Positions 1-6,369 of a stretch of DNA of 6,549 bases are shown piece after piece (position 1 is the stretch's first letter; each line of letters starts with the position of its first letter). Origin of the DNA: Betaproteobacteria bacterium (GTDB taxonomy: Bacteria > Pseudomonadota > Gammaproteobacteria > Burkholderiales > Eutrophovitaceae); the NCBI GenBank assembly GCA_009886305.1, contig QXZO01000057.1, positions 1-6,549 on the forward strand. Direction: 5' to 3'. The notes beneath the pieces are model-generated. The model saw nothing but the letters and a program-made list of their open reading frames with translations. It searched no databases and was not told where the DNA came from. The translations under genes and the position numbers were made by a program.

Positions 1-921
1 ACTAAACTGTCCGCGTGGGCCAAAATCTAGAGAAATTGTAGGGCGTATCAACGGCAATGGATTACTCGATCCTTGCCCCATGACTGCCTGGCCTGAATCA
101 ATAAGCCTTGTATTCATACCCAATTCGCTCGCGCGAAGCGCTAGCGAACAGCCTCCTATTCCGCCTCCGACAATCGTTACTTCTTCAACACACTTACGTT
201 GAGTCTGAACCTCCTCAGAAAAAATGCCAACGAGCATATCTTTTTTTTGTGCAAATCCTTTTTTAACCTGAACATCAAATCCAGCATATGACATACCCTG
301 ACGTACTGCACCCGCACTACTGTATGTGCTGAAGGTCGCACCAGCCGCAGCTAGCCGCCTGAAACTTGCAAATAATTGAGGCGCCCACAAATCTTCATTT
401 TTTTTAGGAGAAAAACCATCTAGATAAAAAACGTCTACCGATGCATCAAGCTCTTTAATCGACGATGCAGCATCCCCATAGATCAAAGTGAGAATGACCT
501 TTGGCGATAAAATAATTCGGTGAAAACCAGACAATACAGGCGGTAAATTATTGATTATTGAATCGGCATGCACATGAATGCCAACGGCTGCAGTTAGACA
601 CTCGCGCATCTGATCTTTGGTTAGTGGATGCTTTTCAAACGCAACATAGTCGAGCACACAATCACTTCCAACTGACGAATGGGACTCCATAGTGCTCAAG
701 AGATTCAACCCGAGACCAAAACCAAACTCCAACACCGTAACTTTCTTCGAACGTCGAAATCGTTCTTCAAGGTGATTCGCTTGTATGAAAACATATCGTT
801 TCTCCGCAAGACCACCAGACTTAGAAAAATACAGATCATCAAAGGTTGTCGAATGGACCGTATCTTCTTGAATTTTGTATACTGCAGGCGTGATTGGCGC
901 AGGCCAAGGAATACGTTTCAT
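1..921 (-). CDS. mnmC: MnmC, bifunctional tRNA mnm5(s2)U34 biosynthesis protein, N-terminal 307 codons (3' end beyond window)
   Basis: Open from an ATG at 921 to the window edge, so the C-terminus is missing. MnmC acts on the wobble uridine U34 of certain tRNAs. Its C-terminal FAD oxidase turns cmnm5(s2)U into nm5(s2)U, and its N-terminal SAM-dependent methyltransferase makes mnm5(s2)U. Seen here: FDDLYFS near residues 27-33; a SAM-binding glycine loop (EFGFGLGLN) at about 65-73; FEKHPLT at about 95-101; the family hallmark YLDGFSPKKNEDLW at about 166-179; and GFAQKKDML at about 222-230, matching the GFGxKREML consensus. The FAD dinucleotide-binding motif VGGGIGG is at about 251-257, followed by SSNPLPLIRP at about 285-294. 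The methyltransferase domain is complete and the oxidase domain is cut. The upstream frame closes at a TAA before any other ATG, which supports this start, although no clear Shine-Dalgarno is visible. It is divergent from the exported-protein gene and probably unrelated in function to the pca cluster. Confidence 0.93.
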   Translation of the reverse strand, partial: MKRIPWPAPITPAVYKIQEDTVHSTTFDDLYFSKSGGLAEKRYVFIQANHLEERFRRSKKVTVLEFGFGLGLNLLSTMESHSSVGSDCVLDYVAFEKHPLTKDQMRECLTAAVGIHVHADSIINNLPPVLSGFHRIILSPKVILTLIYGDAASSIKELDASVDVFYLDGFSPKKNEDLWAPQLFASFRRLAAAGATFSTYSSAGAVRQGMSYAGFDVQVKKGFAQKKDMLVGIFSEEVQTQRKCVEEVTIVGGGIGGCSLALRASELGMNTRLIDSGQAVMGQGSSNPLPLIRPTISLDFGPRGQFS

Positions 922-1013
922 CAGTTGAATAGATTTATTTATTTTAAGCGATAATGAATAATTATTAGTTTAAACCGAATCCCGAGGAACATTTACGTAC
1001 AAAATGATTTGAT
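922..1013. promoter_or_regulatory. AT-rich divergent intergenic region between mnmC and the exported-protein gene
   Basis: This 92-bp spacer separates two genes transcribed away from each other, so it should carry the promoters for both. It is strongly AT-rich, especially 931-972. I could not place a good sigma-70 pair: the nearest candidates (TAAAAT at 941-946 reading left, TAATGA at 952-957 reading right) lack a matching -35 box at normal spacing. The call rests on gene orientation, not on recognised boxes. Confidence 0.4.
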
Positions 1014-1412
1014 ATGAAAAAGTTATTAATTCACTTACTAATTTATAGCACTATCCCCGTCGTATTCAGCGCCTACGGAATGACCCCTAAATATCCTTAC
1101 GAGCCAGTAACGACAACTTGTCTTACAGAGGTCGCCTTGGCAGGCGAAGCCGTGATAAAAGAGGCAAACAAGACACCTGTTCTTCGATTGCAGGCTGATC
1201 TCACAATCGTAGAATCGCCAGACATACCTGATTGCCCTTCAGTACTCAATATCAAAGTTGTGCTTCTCGAATTTAATACAAAAGAGGTCCTAACTGACTT
1301 CAATGAATTAGTAGGTAGAAATATTTTGGTGCTTGGTTCCGTTCAGTCCGGTGACGCAATTGATACGAAACAAGTAACGTTCACGGTCACTACTATTTCA
1401 GAAATTGAGTAA
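1014..1412 (+). CDS. Small exported protein of unknown function, 132 aa
   Basis: I do not recognise the family. The N-terminus looks like a Sec signal peptide: MKK, then a hydrophobic stretch at about 4-18 (LLIHLLIYSTIPVVF), then a small-residue region around 19-22 where signal peptidase I could cut. There is no lipobox cysteine. The mature part of about 110 residues contains two cysteines (36 and 74) that could form a disulfide in the periplasm. It is rich in alternating hydrophobic residues, as in beta strands: LRLQADLTIV, LNIKVVLL, RNILVLGSV and VTFTVTTI. A small beta-barrel or sandwich is plausible but is only inference. The Shine-Dalgarno is poor: the nearest GAGGA (984-988) lies about 25 bp before the ATG. 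The start is preferred because it gives an intact signal peptide. The gene is reality-supported by this signal, its length and the lack of any competing gene on either strand. It ends 16 bp from the convergent pcaB stop. Confidence 0.7.
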   Translation: MKKLLIHLLIYSTIPVVFSAYGMTPKYPYEPVTTTCLTEVALAGEAVIKEANKTPVLRLQADLTIVESPDIPDCPSVLNIKVVLLEFNTKEVLTDFNELVGRNILVLGSVQSGDAIDTKQVTFTVTTISEIE

Positions 1413-1428
1413 CCGATATATTTACACT

Positions 1429-2469
1429 CTAGATATTGACATGTCCGATTAACTCCGTCGTATTCACGACAGTGTTAGCACTTGTTATGAGTAAGCTCGG
1501 CACAAGCATCCACTCCAAGGTCCACGCCGTGCCTGAACGCTCATTTTCATGGATGGATGCTGTATTTAGTCCGCTCATCTGAGTGTGACAATATTGCGCT
1601 TGCGCAAGAATAACCTCTGCTAAAACAGGGTTTTTTTTGTGTTTCATCGCAGAGGAAGAACCACCACCTTCAAGACGCACTTCAGCCACATCGCTTTGGG
1701 CCATGAATAGTAGATCTTGTGAAATCTTCCCCATCGCAGTGGCAACTTGGGTAAACCAGAAACAGATACTTGTTAACTGTTGACGATCCGTATGCCAAGC
1801 ATGCTTCGGAGGTGTTAACTCTAATATTGAAGCCATCGCGCTAGATATATCGTGATAATTAGCACCATATTCCCTTGCTGCTCCCTCAGGGCCTCCTAAC
1901 TGAAGCAGAAATGTTTGTGGCATCGATATGAGTAAACTCTCAATTTGTGAACGCCAATTTCCGATTTTTTCTGGGACTGAAATAGGTAATGCATTTTGCA
2001 TTCGAGTTCGTGCGGTCAATATTCTTTCATCAGAATGGGAGGCAGCAAGCTCTTTCAATTTAAGCTCTAAAATCTTCAAATTACGAGAAACTATAGCCAC
2101 ACTATCCTTCATGCGCATCATCAAGCTGGTATCGATCAAGTCCTGACTGGTCGTACCATGATGAAAGCCGGCTTGATATTCGTCATTTAATTTCTTACGA
2201 ATTTGCTTTACCAAAACTGGCGGCACGACGGCATCACGCTTAAATTCAATCTGAATTTGATCCATATCTGGCTCAAAATTTTCCAACACATTAATGATTT
2301 CCTGCGCATCTTTCAGGGATATGACATCGCATCGAGCGAGAGCACTCGTCAGCGCTTTTTCAAAAGCAATCATCGCAGCCATGTCAGACTTTACGCTAAA
2401 GCATTCCTGAACATTTTTGTCTTGTGAGAATACGAGCATCAAATTATCTGAGCCTATTGCGTAACTCAT
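1429..2469 (-). CDS. pcaB: 3-carboxy-cis,cis-muconate cycloisomerase (PcaB)
   Basis: Cytoplasmic enzyme that lactonises 3-carboxy-cis,cis-muconate, the ring-cleavage product of protocatechuate, to gamma-carboxymuconolactone. It belongs to the fumarase/aspartase/adenylosuccinate lyase superfamily. Visible superfamily motifs are HGTTSQDLIDT at about 104-114, ARTRMQNALPI at about 153-163, LGGPEGAA at about 191-198, and the mobile-loop signature GGSSSAMKHKKNPV at about 269-282 with the catalytic-type serines. The signature has Lys where many superfamily members have Pro (MPxKxN); variation here is common in this family. At 346 aa it is the short form, lacking the extra C-terminal region of the roughly 450-aa Pseudomonas enzymes. 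I see no sign of truncation by mutation. It is the last gene of the cluster. Its ATG overlaps the pcaD stop (ATGA), so its translation is probably coupled to pcaD. Confidence 0.93.
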   Translation of the reverse strand: MSYAIGSDNLMLVFSQDKNVQECFSVKSDMAAMIAFEKALTSALARCDVISLKDAQEIINVLENFEPDMDQIQIEFKRDAVVPPVLVKQIRKKLNDEYQAGFHHGTTSQDLIDTSLMMRMKDSVAIVSRNLKILELKLKELAASHSDERILTARTRMQNALPISVPEKIGNWRSQIESLLISMPQTFLLQLGGPEGAAREYGANYHDISSAMASILELTPPKHAWHTDRQQLTSICFWFTQVATAMGKISQDLLFMAQSDVAEVRLEGGGSSSAMKHKKNPVLAEVILAQAQYCHTQMSGLNTASIHENERSGTAWTLEWMLVPSLLITSANTVVNTTELIGHVNI

Positions 2470-3272
2470 AAATAGTTTTCCTCGTGTTTGCTTAAAAACT
2501 TAAGTACAGTTTGTGTGAATTCCTTCTCGGCCTCAAGGCATGGTATGTGCCCAACACCGGATAATTCGTAAAATTCGCTTTCCGGAATTAAATTAGCCAT
2601 GGCAGCCACAATACCTGGTGGCGTTGCTTGATCCTCGCCACCAGCCATACAAAGAGTGGGGACTTTTATATTGGGAGCGAAAGCGGTCAAATCAGCATTA
2701 GCCAGCGCATGACAAGCCGCTAAGTAACCAGTATCAGGCGTTTGCAACAATATTCCTTTAGCCAGGGCAAAGCGATCTGGATAATGATGAGCAAAACCAG
2801 ACCCAAACCATTTACTCAAAATTAAATCAGAGATACTGGCCAGTCCATTATGTTGAACAGCCTCAATGCGCTGAGTCCAGCTATCCTTAGAACCTATCGC
2901 GGTAGCAGTGTTTGTAAGTATTAGCTTATCCACTAAGTCACGGCGCTTCCGATAAAGCTCTTGTGCAATGAGTCCGCCTATGGATAAGCCTACCGGAATC
3001 ACTCTTTTTATAGAAAGCGAGGAGACAAGCGCGATTAGATCATCAGCATAATTGCTGATCGACAGACTTTGTCCTGAATGTCCAGATAACCCATGCCCTC
3101 GCTTGTCATATTTCAGATAATTGGAGGCCTGACCGAGTTGGGACACTACATGTGACCATATTCTATGATCCGTTCCGAGTGAATTGATAAACACCAATGT
3201 TGCTTTTTTAGGATCAGATTCATAATGTTCATAATGGATGTAGTGATCATTGATTTTTATCGTTTTTAGCAT
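2466..3272 (-). CDS. pcaD: 3-oxoadipate enol-lactonase (PcaD)
   Basis: Cytoplasmic alpha/beta-hydrolase that opens beta-ketoadipate enol-lactone to beta-ketoadipate, where the protocatechuate and catechol branches merge. The 268-aa length is usual for the family. Visible elements are the oxyanion-hole strand FINSLGTD at about 28-35, YDKRGHGLSG at about 55-64, the nucleophile elbow GLSIGG with Ser97, the acid loop GGEDQATPP with Asp214, and GVGHIPCLE with the catalytic His242. The triad is therefore complete. The family is broad, and the assignment as enol-lactonase rests on these motifs plus its place between pcaG and pcaB. The ribosome-binding site is weak (GAG, 6 bp before the ATG). It follows pcaG after 72 bp, the widest gap within the pca genes, and overlaps the pcaB start by 4 bp. 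Confidence 0.92.
   Translation of the reverse strand: MLKTIKINDHYIHYEHYESDPKKATLVFINSLGTDHRIWSHVVSQLGQASNYLKYDKRGHGLSGHSGQSLSISNYADDLIALVSSLSIKRVIPVGLSIGGLIAQELYRKRRDLVDKLILTNTATAIGSKDSWTQRIEAVQHNGLASISDLILSKWFGSGFAHHYPDRFALAKGILLQTPDTGYLAACHALANADLTAFAPNIKVPTLCMAGGEDQATPPGIVAAMANLIPESEFYELSGVGHIPCLEAEKEFTQTVLKFLSKHEENYL
2480..2483 (-). promoter_or_regulatory. Ribosome-binding site of pcaB inside the end of pcaD
   Basis: GAGG on the minus strand, within the last codons of pcaD and about 10 bp before the pcaB ATG at 2469. Together with the ATGA stop-start overlap it supports coupled but independently initiated translation of pcaB. Confidence 0.55.
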
Positions 3273-3344
3273 AAGTCACTCGTGTCCCGAAACGGATAAT
3301 AAGCCCATCATTCGCTATACATTTATGATTCTCATTCGGACCAA
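3273..3344 (-). other. 72-bp spacer between pcaG and pcaD
   Basis: The widest gap inside the pca genes, with no reading frame of note. It holds a direct repeat TCATTCG (plus strand 3308-3314 and 3332-3338) and a very short CCG-AAA-CGG hairpin (3287-3295). Neither makes a terminator. An internal promoter or an mRNA-processing site could sit here, but I cannot identify one. Confidence 0.4.
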
Positions 3345-3947
3345 TCACACATCAAAAAAAACAGTCTCATCTAACCCTTGCAAATGAATATCGAAATGAT
3401 ATCCACCCTGCACTGGCTTTGCCAGCAAAGTATTACGACGATCCTCAGGTATAAGTGCTATATGTGGATCTTTGTTTATCGCCTTTTCGTGTTCTGGAAA
3501 ATAGATGCGGGTTAAAAGTCCAAGATTTAGGCCGCGTGCTGTAATCCAAACCGATATAAATGGTGCGAGCACCCTGCCATCTATAGCTTTAGTTTCTCCT
3601 GGCATCTGCGTTTTGATTAAAAATAGACCGCTTTCTAAATCAGTGCTTGAACGGTGCCATAAGCCATTGTCATAGCTACCCCGCTCATCTGCATGCCAAA
3701 ACTCAAGCATCATATCTTTGCAGACGACGTCATCACCATCGAATATTTTCCCAAGTATTGTTATAGGCGAATCAGCTAAAGGTTTGTTACTTGTTAGATC
3801 GGCCGGATAAACTCCCGTCAAGCCCATGCTATTGGGCATGCAACCGATATGCACATATGGTCCAGCGGTCTGTGACGCAGATTCACGCAATGGAGTTTCA
3901 GCATTGATTACAGCAGGACGCATACGACGGACATCTAAAGGATCCAT
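3345..3947 (-). CDS. pcaG: Protocatechuate 3,4-dioxygenase alpha subunit (PcaG)
   Basis: Structural and substrate-binding partner of PcaH in the cytoplasmic ferric intradiol dioxygenase, which converts protocatechuate plus O2 to 3-carboxy-cis,cis-muconate. The 200-aa length is typical of the alpha chain. Seen in order: SQTAGPYVHIG at about 25-35 (characteristic alpha-subunit opening), LEFWHADERGSY at about 81-92, FISVWITARGL at about 130-140, and TRIYFPEH at about 146-153. As known for alpha chains, the Tyr/His iron-ligand set found in PcaH is absent, so PcaG contributes to the active site without holding iron. It starts 14 bp after pcaH with a clear AAGG Shine-Dalgarno (3956-3959) 8 bp before the ATG. 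Confidence 0.95.
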   Translation of the reverse strand: MDPLDVRRMRPAVINAETPLRESASQTAGPYVHIGCMPNSMGLTGVYPADLTSNKPLADSPITILGKIFDGDDVVCKDMMLEFWHADERGSYDNGLWHRSSTDLESGLFLIKTQMPGETKAIDGRVLAPFISVWITARGLNLGLLTRIYFPEHEKAINKDPHIALIPEDRRNTLLAKPVQGGYHFDIHLQGLDETVFFDV

Positions 3948-3961
3948 ACCAATTACCTTTT

Positions 3962-4681
3962 TTATTTATTTTCAAACATAGTGGAGCTCGGGCCACGAAG
4001 AATAAGATCGAACCGATATGCTCTCACGTCCATCGGAACAGAATGAGCCATATCGAGACGAGCTACCAATTGATTTACGGCACGTGGATCTTCAATCGCC
4101 TGAACAATTGGACAAATCTGAATATGTGGATCACCTTCAAAATACATTTGAGTGATAAGACGTTGAACAAAGGCTTGACCAAAAATAGAAAAATGAATGT
4201 GTGCCGGGCGCCAGTCATTACCGCCATTTGGCCACGGATAGGGCCCTGGCTTGATCGTGCGAAAAGTATAATGACCCTTGCTATCAGTCAAGCAGCGCCC
4301 ACAACCGCCAAAATTTGGATCAAGAGGAGCTAAATATGCGTCATTTTTATGACGATATCGCCCTCCCGCATTTGCTTGCCACACTTCAATTAATGCATTC
4401 GGCACCGGACTCCCTGACTCATCCAACACTTTTCCGTGCACCACAATACGTTCGCCAATTGCGCTCTTACCGTTCGCCGCATAATTTATGATCAAATCAT
4501 GATCCTGATCTCCCAGATCCATATGACCGAACACAGGACCTTTTGTATCTGCCAGAGTTTGGGGTAGGACTACAAGTTTATGCTTTTGGTGACGCAGTGC
4601 TGTTGATCGATAATCAGGATAATTGTTTTTTGGTTGAGACGCATAATTTCGTTTTGAAAAGCTTTGCTTTGAATGTTCCAT
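3962..4681 (-). CDS. pcaH: Protocatechuate 3,4-dioxygenase beta subunit (PcaH)
   Basis: Iron-bearing subunit of the intradiol dioxygenase that cleaves protocatechuate between its two hydroxylated carbons. At 239 aa it has the usual beta-chain length. The four expected ferric ligands are visible: Tyr109 in GGRYRHKND, Tyr148 in PGPYPWPNG, and His161 and His163 in WRPAHIHFSIFG. The neighbouring Arg158, which helps position substrate in characterised enzymes, is also present. All are shifted by one residue from my recollection of the Pseudomonas putida beta-chain numbering. The N-terminal 30-40 residues are polar, as usual for the family. The start overlaps the pcaC stop by one base (TGATG), with only a weak GAGA ahead of it, so coupled translation from pcaC is likely. 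An active enzyme is expected. Confidence 0.96.
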   Translation of the reverse strand: MEHSKQSFSKRNYASQPKNNYPDYRSTALRHQKHKLVVLPQTLADTKGPVFGHMDLGDQDHDLIINYAANGKSAIGERIVVHGKVLDESGSPVPNALIEVWQANAGGRYRHKNDAYLAPLDPNFGGCGRCLTDSKGHYTFRTIKPGPYPWPNGGNDWRPAHIHFSIFGQAFVQRLITQMYFEGDPHIQICPIVQAIEDPRAVNQLVARLDMAHSVPMDVRAYRFDLILRGPSSTMFENK

Positions 4682-5061
4682 CAGTCGTTCTCTTTCATTT
4701 CATGAAGAACTCGCTTTGCAATCTTTACCGCGTGATTTGCACACGGCACACCCGCGTAAATCGCTACGTGCATTAAAGCCTCTCGAATGTCTTCCGGCGT
4801 GGCACCCGTATTTGCAGTTGCTCTTATATGCATTTCTAACTCTTCGTAATGACCAAGCCCCGCCAACAACGCGATCGTGACCATGGAGCGCTCCCTTTTC
4901 GTATAAGCATCACCAGACCATACGTGTCCCCATGCACTATCGGTAATCATTGACTGGAAAGGCTCGTCAAATGATGTCTTATTCTGCTCTGCCTTATCGA
5001 CGTGAGCATTTCCAAGCACTTCACGGCGTGTCGCCATTCCTTTTTTTCGAATATCTCCCAT
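4681..5061 (-). CDS. pcaC: 4-carboxymuconolactone decarboxylase (PcaC)
   Basis: Small cytoplasmic enzyme that decarboxylates gamma-carboxymuconolactone to beta-ketoadipate enol-lactone, between PcaB and PcaD. At 126 aa it has single-domain PcaC length and is not the PcaC-PcaD (PcaL) fusion found in some bacteria; a separate pcaD lies downstream. Visible family features are GMATRREVLGNAHVD at about 8-22, SMVTIALLAGLG at about 59-70, EELEMHIRATANTGAT at about 73-88, and AIYAGVPCANHA at about 100-111. There is no CxxC redox pair, which separates it from AhpD-type carboxymuconolactone-decarboxylase-fold proteins. The start at 5061 has a strong AGGAG 8 bp upstream. Met9 is a poorer choice because its purine run abuts the codon. 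It lies 26 bp after pobA and overlaps pcaH by one base. Confidence 0.94.
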   Translation of the reverse strand: MGDIRKKGMATRREVLGNAHVDKAEQNKTSFDEPFQSMITDSAWGHVWSGDAYTKRERSMVTIALLAGLGHYEELEMHIRATANTGATPEDIREALMHVAIYAGVPCANHAVKIAKRVLHEMKEND

Positions 5062-5069
5062 TTATTTCG

Positions 5070-5074
5070 CTCCT
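5070..5074 (-). promoter_or_regulatory. Ribosome-binding site of pcaC
   Basis: AGGAG on the minus strand, 8 bp before the ATG at 5061. It is the strongest Shine-Dalgarno in the cluster and decides for this start over the in-frame Met9. It may also drive pcaH translation through the TGATG stop-start overlap. Confidence 0.75.
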
Positions 5075-5087
5075 ACCATTTATAGCC

Positions 5088-6272
5088 TCACATTTCCAAG
5101 GGTAAACCAACGTAGTTTTCAGCAATTGACCTTGAGGCTACTTCTGATCCTTTTATGTGGTCAAACTCCGCGCGTTGAATACGTTTTTCAAATGAACTGA
5201 ACTCAGGAAATTGGTGCAGCATGGTTGACATAAACCATGAAAAACGCTCCACTTTCCAGACTCGTTTCAAGCATATATCAGAATAACGTTCTAAATAATA
5301 ATCGTTGGATTTTTTATAATGCTCGATAAGCCCACGGGACAAGACACGCACATCAGCAATCGCAAGATTGAGCCCCTTTGCGCCCGTAGGCGGCACTATA
5401 TGGGCGGCGTCGCCCGCCAAAAACATATTGCCATAGCGCATCGGTTCAGCGACGAAACTACGCAGAGGGGCAATTGATTTTTCAAAACTGTCGCCCGTCT
5501 CCAAGTTTGTGGAAACATCAGGGCCAACCCTGAGCGACAGCTCATCCCAAAATCTCTTATCGGACCAGTCTTCAACCTTGTCTGTTAGCGGACACTGGAT
5601 GTAATACCTGCTTCGCGTCTTTGAGCGCATAGAACACAAGGCGAACCCGTGTTGATGGTTCGCATAAATTAGCTCATCAGATACGGGCGGTTTTTCTACG
5701 AGAATACCAAGCCATCCGAAAGGGTAAACTTTTTCATAGGTTTTCAATATATTGCTCGGAATCGTATGACGGCAAACGCCATGAAATCCATCGCATCCGG
5801 TAATATAGTCCCCTTCGATCTCATACGATTCACCATCCTTCGTATATCGTAATTTTGGCGAAGTAGTGCTCACATCTATTGGTTGAACATCCTCTGCAGA
5901 AAAGACAATCTCACAACCCTGTCTCAACCGCTGAGAAATCAAATCCGCCGTCAATTCAGTCTGTCCGTAGACCATAACTTTTTTACCAGTGAGTCCGGCA
6001 ACATCAATTCGATGAAGATCGCCATCAAAGGCAAGCTCAAACCCATCATGGGGAAGACCCTCAAGGTGCATCCGCTCACCAATTGTAGCTTCCTCTAGCG
6101 CCTGAACACTTCCCCACTCCAGCACACCAGCACGCACCCGCGCTTCGATACGCTCACGACTTTGTCTATCCACGATAATACTGGAGATGCCTTCGTTATA
6201 AAGAAGTTGGGATAACAAAAGACCTGCTGGCCCAGAACCAACAATAATCACCTGTGTCTTTTTGCATTTCAC
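5088..6272 (-). CDS. pobA: 4-hydroxybenzoate 3-monooxygenase (PobA)
   Basis: FAD-dependent, NAD(P)H-using group A flavoprotein hydroxylase that converts 4-hydroxybenzoate to protocatechuate, the entry step to the pca pathway. At 394 aa it matches the usual length. Seen in order: FAD Rossmann motif GSGPAG at about 12-17; VRAGVLEWG at about 46-54; VYGQTEL at about 101-107; the DG motif (GCDGFHG) at about 159-165; LIYANHQHGFALCSMRSKTRSRYY at about 201-224 (key part only: Tyr203, Ser214, Arg216, Arg222, Tyr224); GDAAHIVPPTGAKG at about 287-300 with the FAD-contacting Asp288 and the proline loop; and ENYVGLP with Tyr387. These match, with a constant shift of two, the substrate and proton-relay residues known as Tyr201, Ser212, Arg214, Arg220, Tyr222, Pro293 and Tyr385 in the Pseudomonas enzyme. 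The start is a GTG with AAAAGG 9 bp upstream; the nearby ATG is out of frame. First of the six pathway genes, downstream of a TRAP permease gene. Confidence 0.97.
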   Translation of the reverse strand: MKCKKTQVIIVGSGPAGLLLSQLLYNEGISSIIVDRQSRERIEARVRAGVLEWGSVQALEEATIGERMHLEGLPHDGFELAFDGDLHRIDVAGLTGKKVMVYGQTELTADLISQRLRQGCEIVFSAEDVQPIDVSTTSPKLRYTKDGESYEIEGDYITGCDGFHGVCRHTIPSNILKTYEKVYPFGWLGILVEKPPVSDELIYANHQHGFALCSMRSKTRSRYYIQCPLTDKVEDWSDKRFWDELSLRVGPDVSTNLETGDSFEKSIAPLRSFVAEPMRYGNMFLAGDAAHIVPPTGAKGLNLAIADVRVLSRGLIEHYKKSNDYYLERYSDICLKRVWKVERFSWFMSTMLHQFPEFSSFEKRIQRAEFDHIKGSEVASRSIAENYVGLPLEM

Positions 6273-6281
6273 CGTAACTTG

Positions 6282-6287
6282 CCTTTT
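6282..6287 (-). promoter_or_regulatory. Ribosome-binding site of pobA (supports the GTG start)
   Basis: AAAAGG on the minus strand, 9 bp before the GTG at 6272. No in-frame ATG lies near the expected N-terminus, and the GTG places the FAD-binding beta strand at the normal distance, so this site decides the start. Confidence 0.65.
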
Positions 6288-6293
6288 CTAAAT

Positions 6294-6306
6294 TGCGAAA
6301 ACCGCA
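6294..6306. promoter_or_regulatory. Dyad TGCG-N5-CGCA upstream of pobA, possible operator
   Basis: A perfect 4+4 dyad with a 5-bp centre, 21 bp before the pobA start, standing out as the only GC-rich patch in a very AT-rich gap. Its outer bases fit the T-N11-A form of LysR-type binding sites, and flanking AAA/TTT extends the symmetry with one mismatch. LysR- and IclR-type regulators commonly control pob and pca genes, but none is visible here. The match is short and could be chance. A small mRNA hairpin in the leader is the alternative. Confidence 0.3.
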
Positions 6307-6369
6307 TTTTTATTTTTAAAAAATTAAATAATTACCTAGAATCAGATTTGTGCATCATAGTTTAGAACT

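Noticed and set aside
679..954. Plus-strand 91-codon open frame
   Set aside because: It lies antisense to the conserved N-terminal part of mnmC and reads as low-complexity, basic sequence with no motif.
1097..1303. Minus-strand 68-codon open frame
   Set aside because: Antisense to the exported-protein gene, which has a signal peptide and a longer frame; no ribosome-binding site or motif.
1928..2427. Two plus-strand open frames of 72 and 74 codons
   Set aside because: Both are antisense to strongly conserved pcaB and show no protein-like features.
4043..4776. Two plus-strand open frames of 96 and 77 codons
   Set aside because: Antisense shadows of pcaH and pcaC, whose catalytic motifs cover the same bases.
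5035..5061. Alternative pcaC start at Met9
   Set aside because: Its purine run sits directly against the codon with no spacing, whereas the first ATG has a well-placed AGGAG and gives the usual family N-terminus.
5883..6098. Plus-strand 71-codon open frame
   Set aside because: Antisense to the conserved FAD-binding half of pobA.
6303..6345. A/T palindrome-like stretch after the TRAP permease as a terminator
   Set aside because: The possible stem (TTTAA...TTAAA) is entirely A/T and would be too unstable for intrinsic termination.
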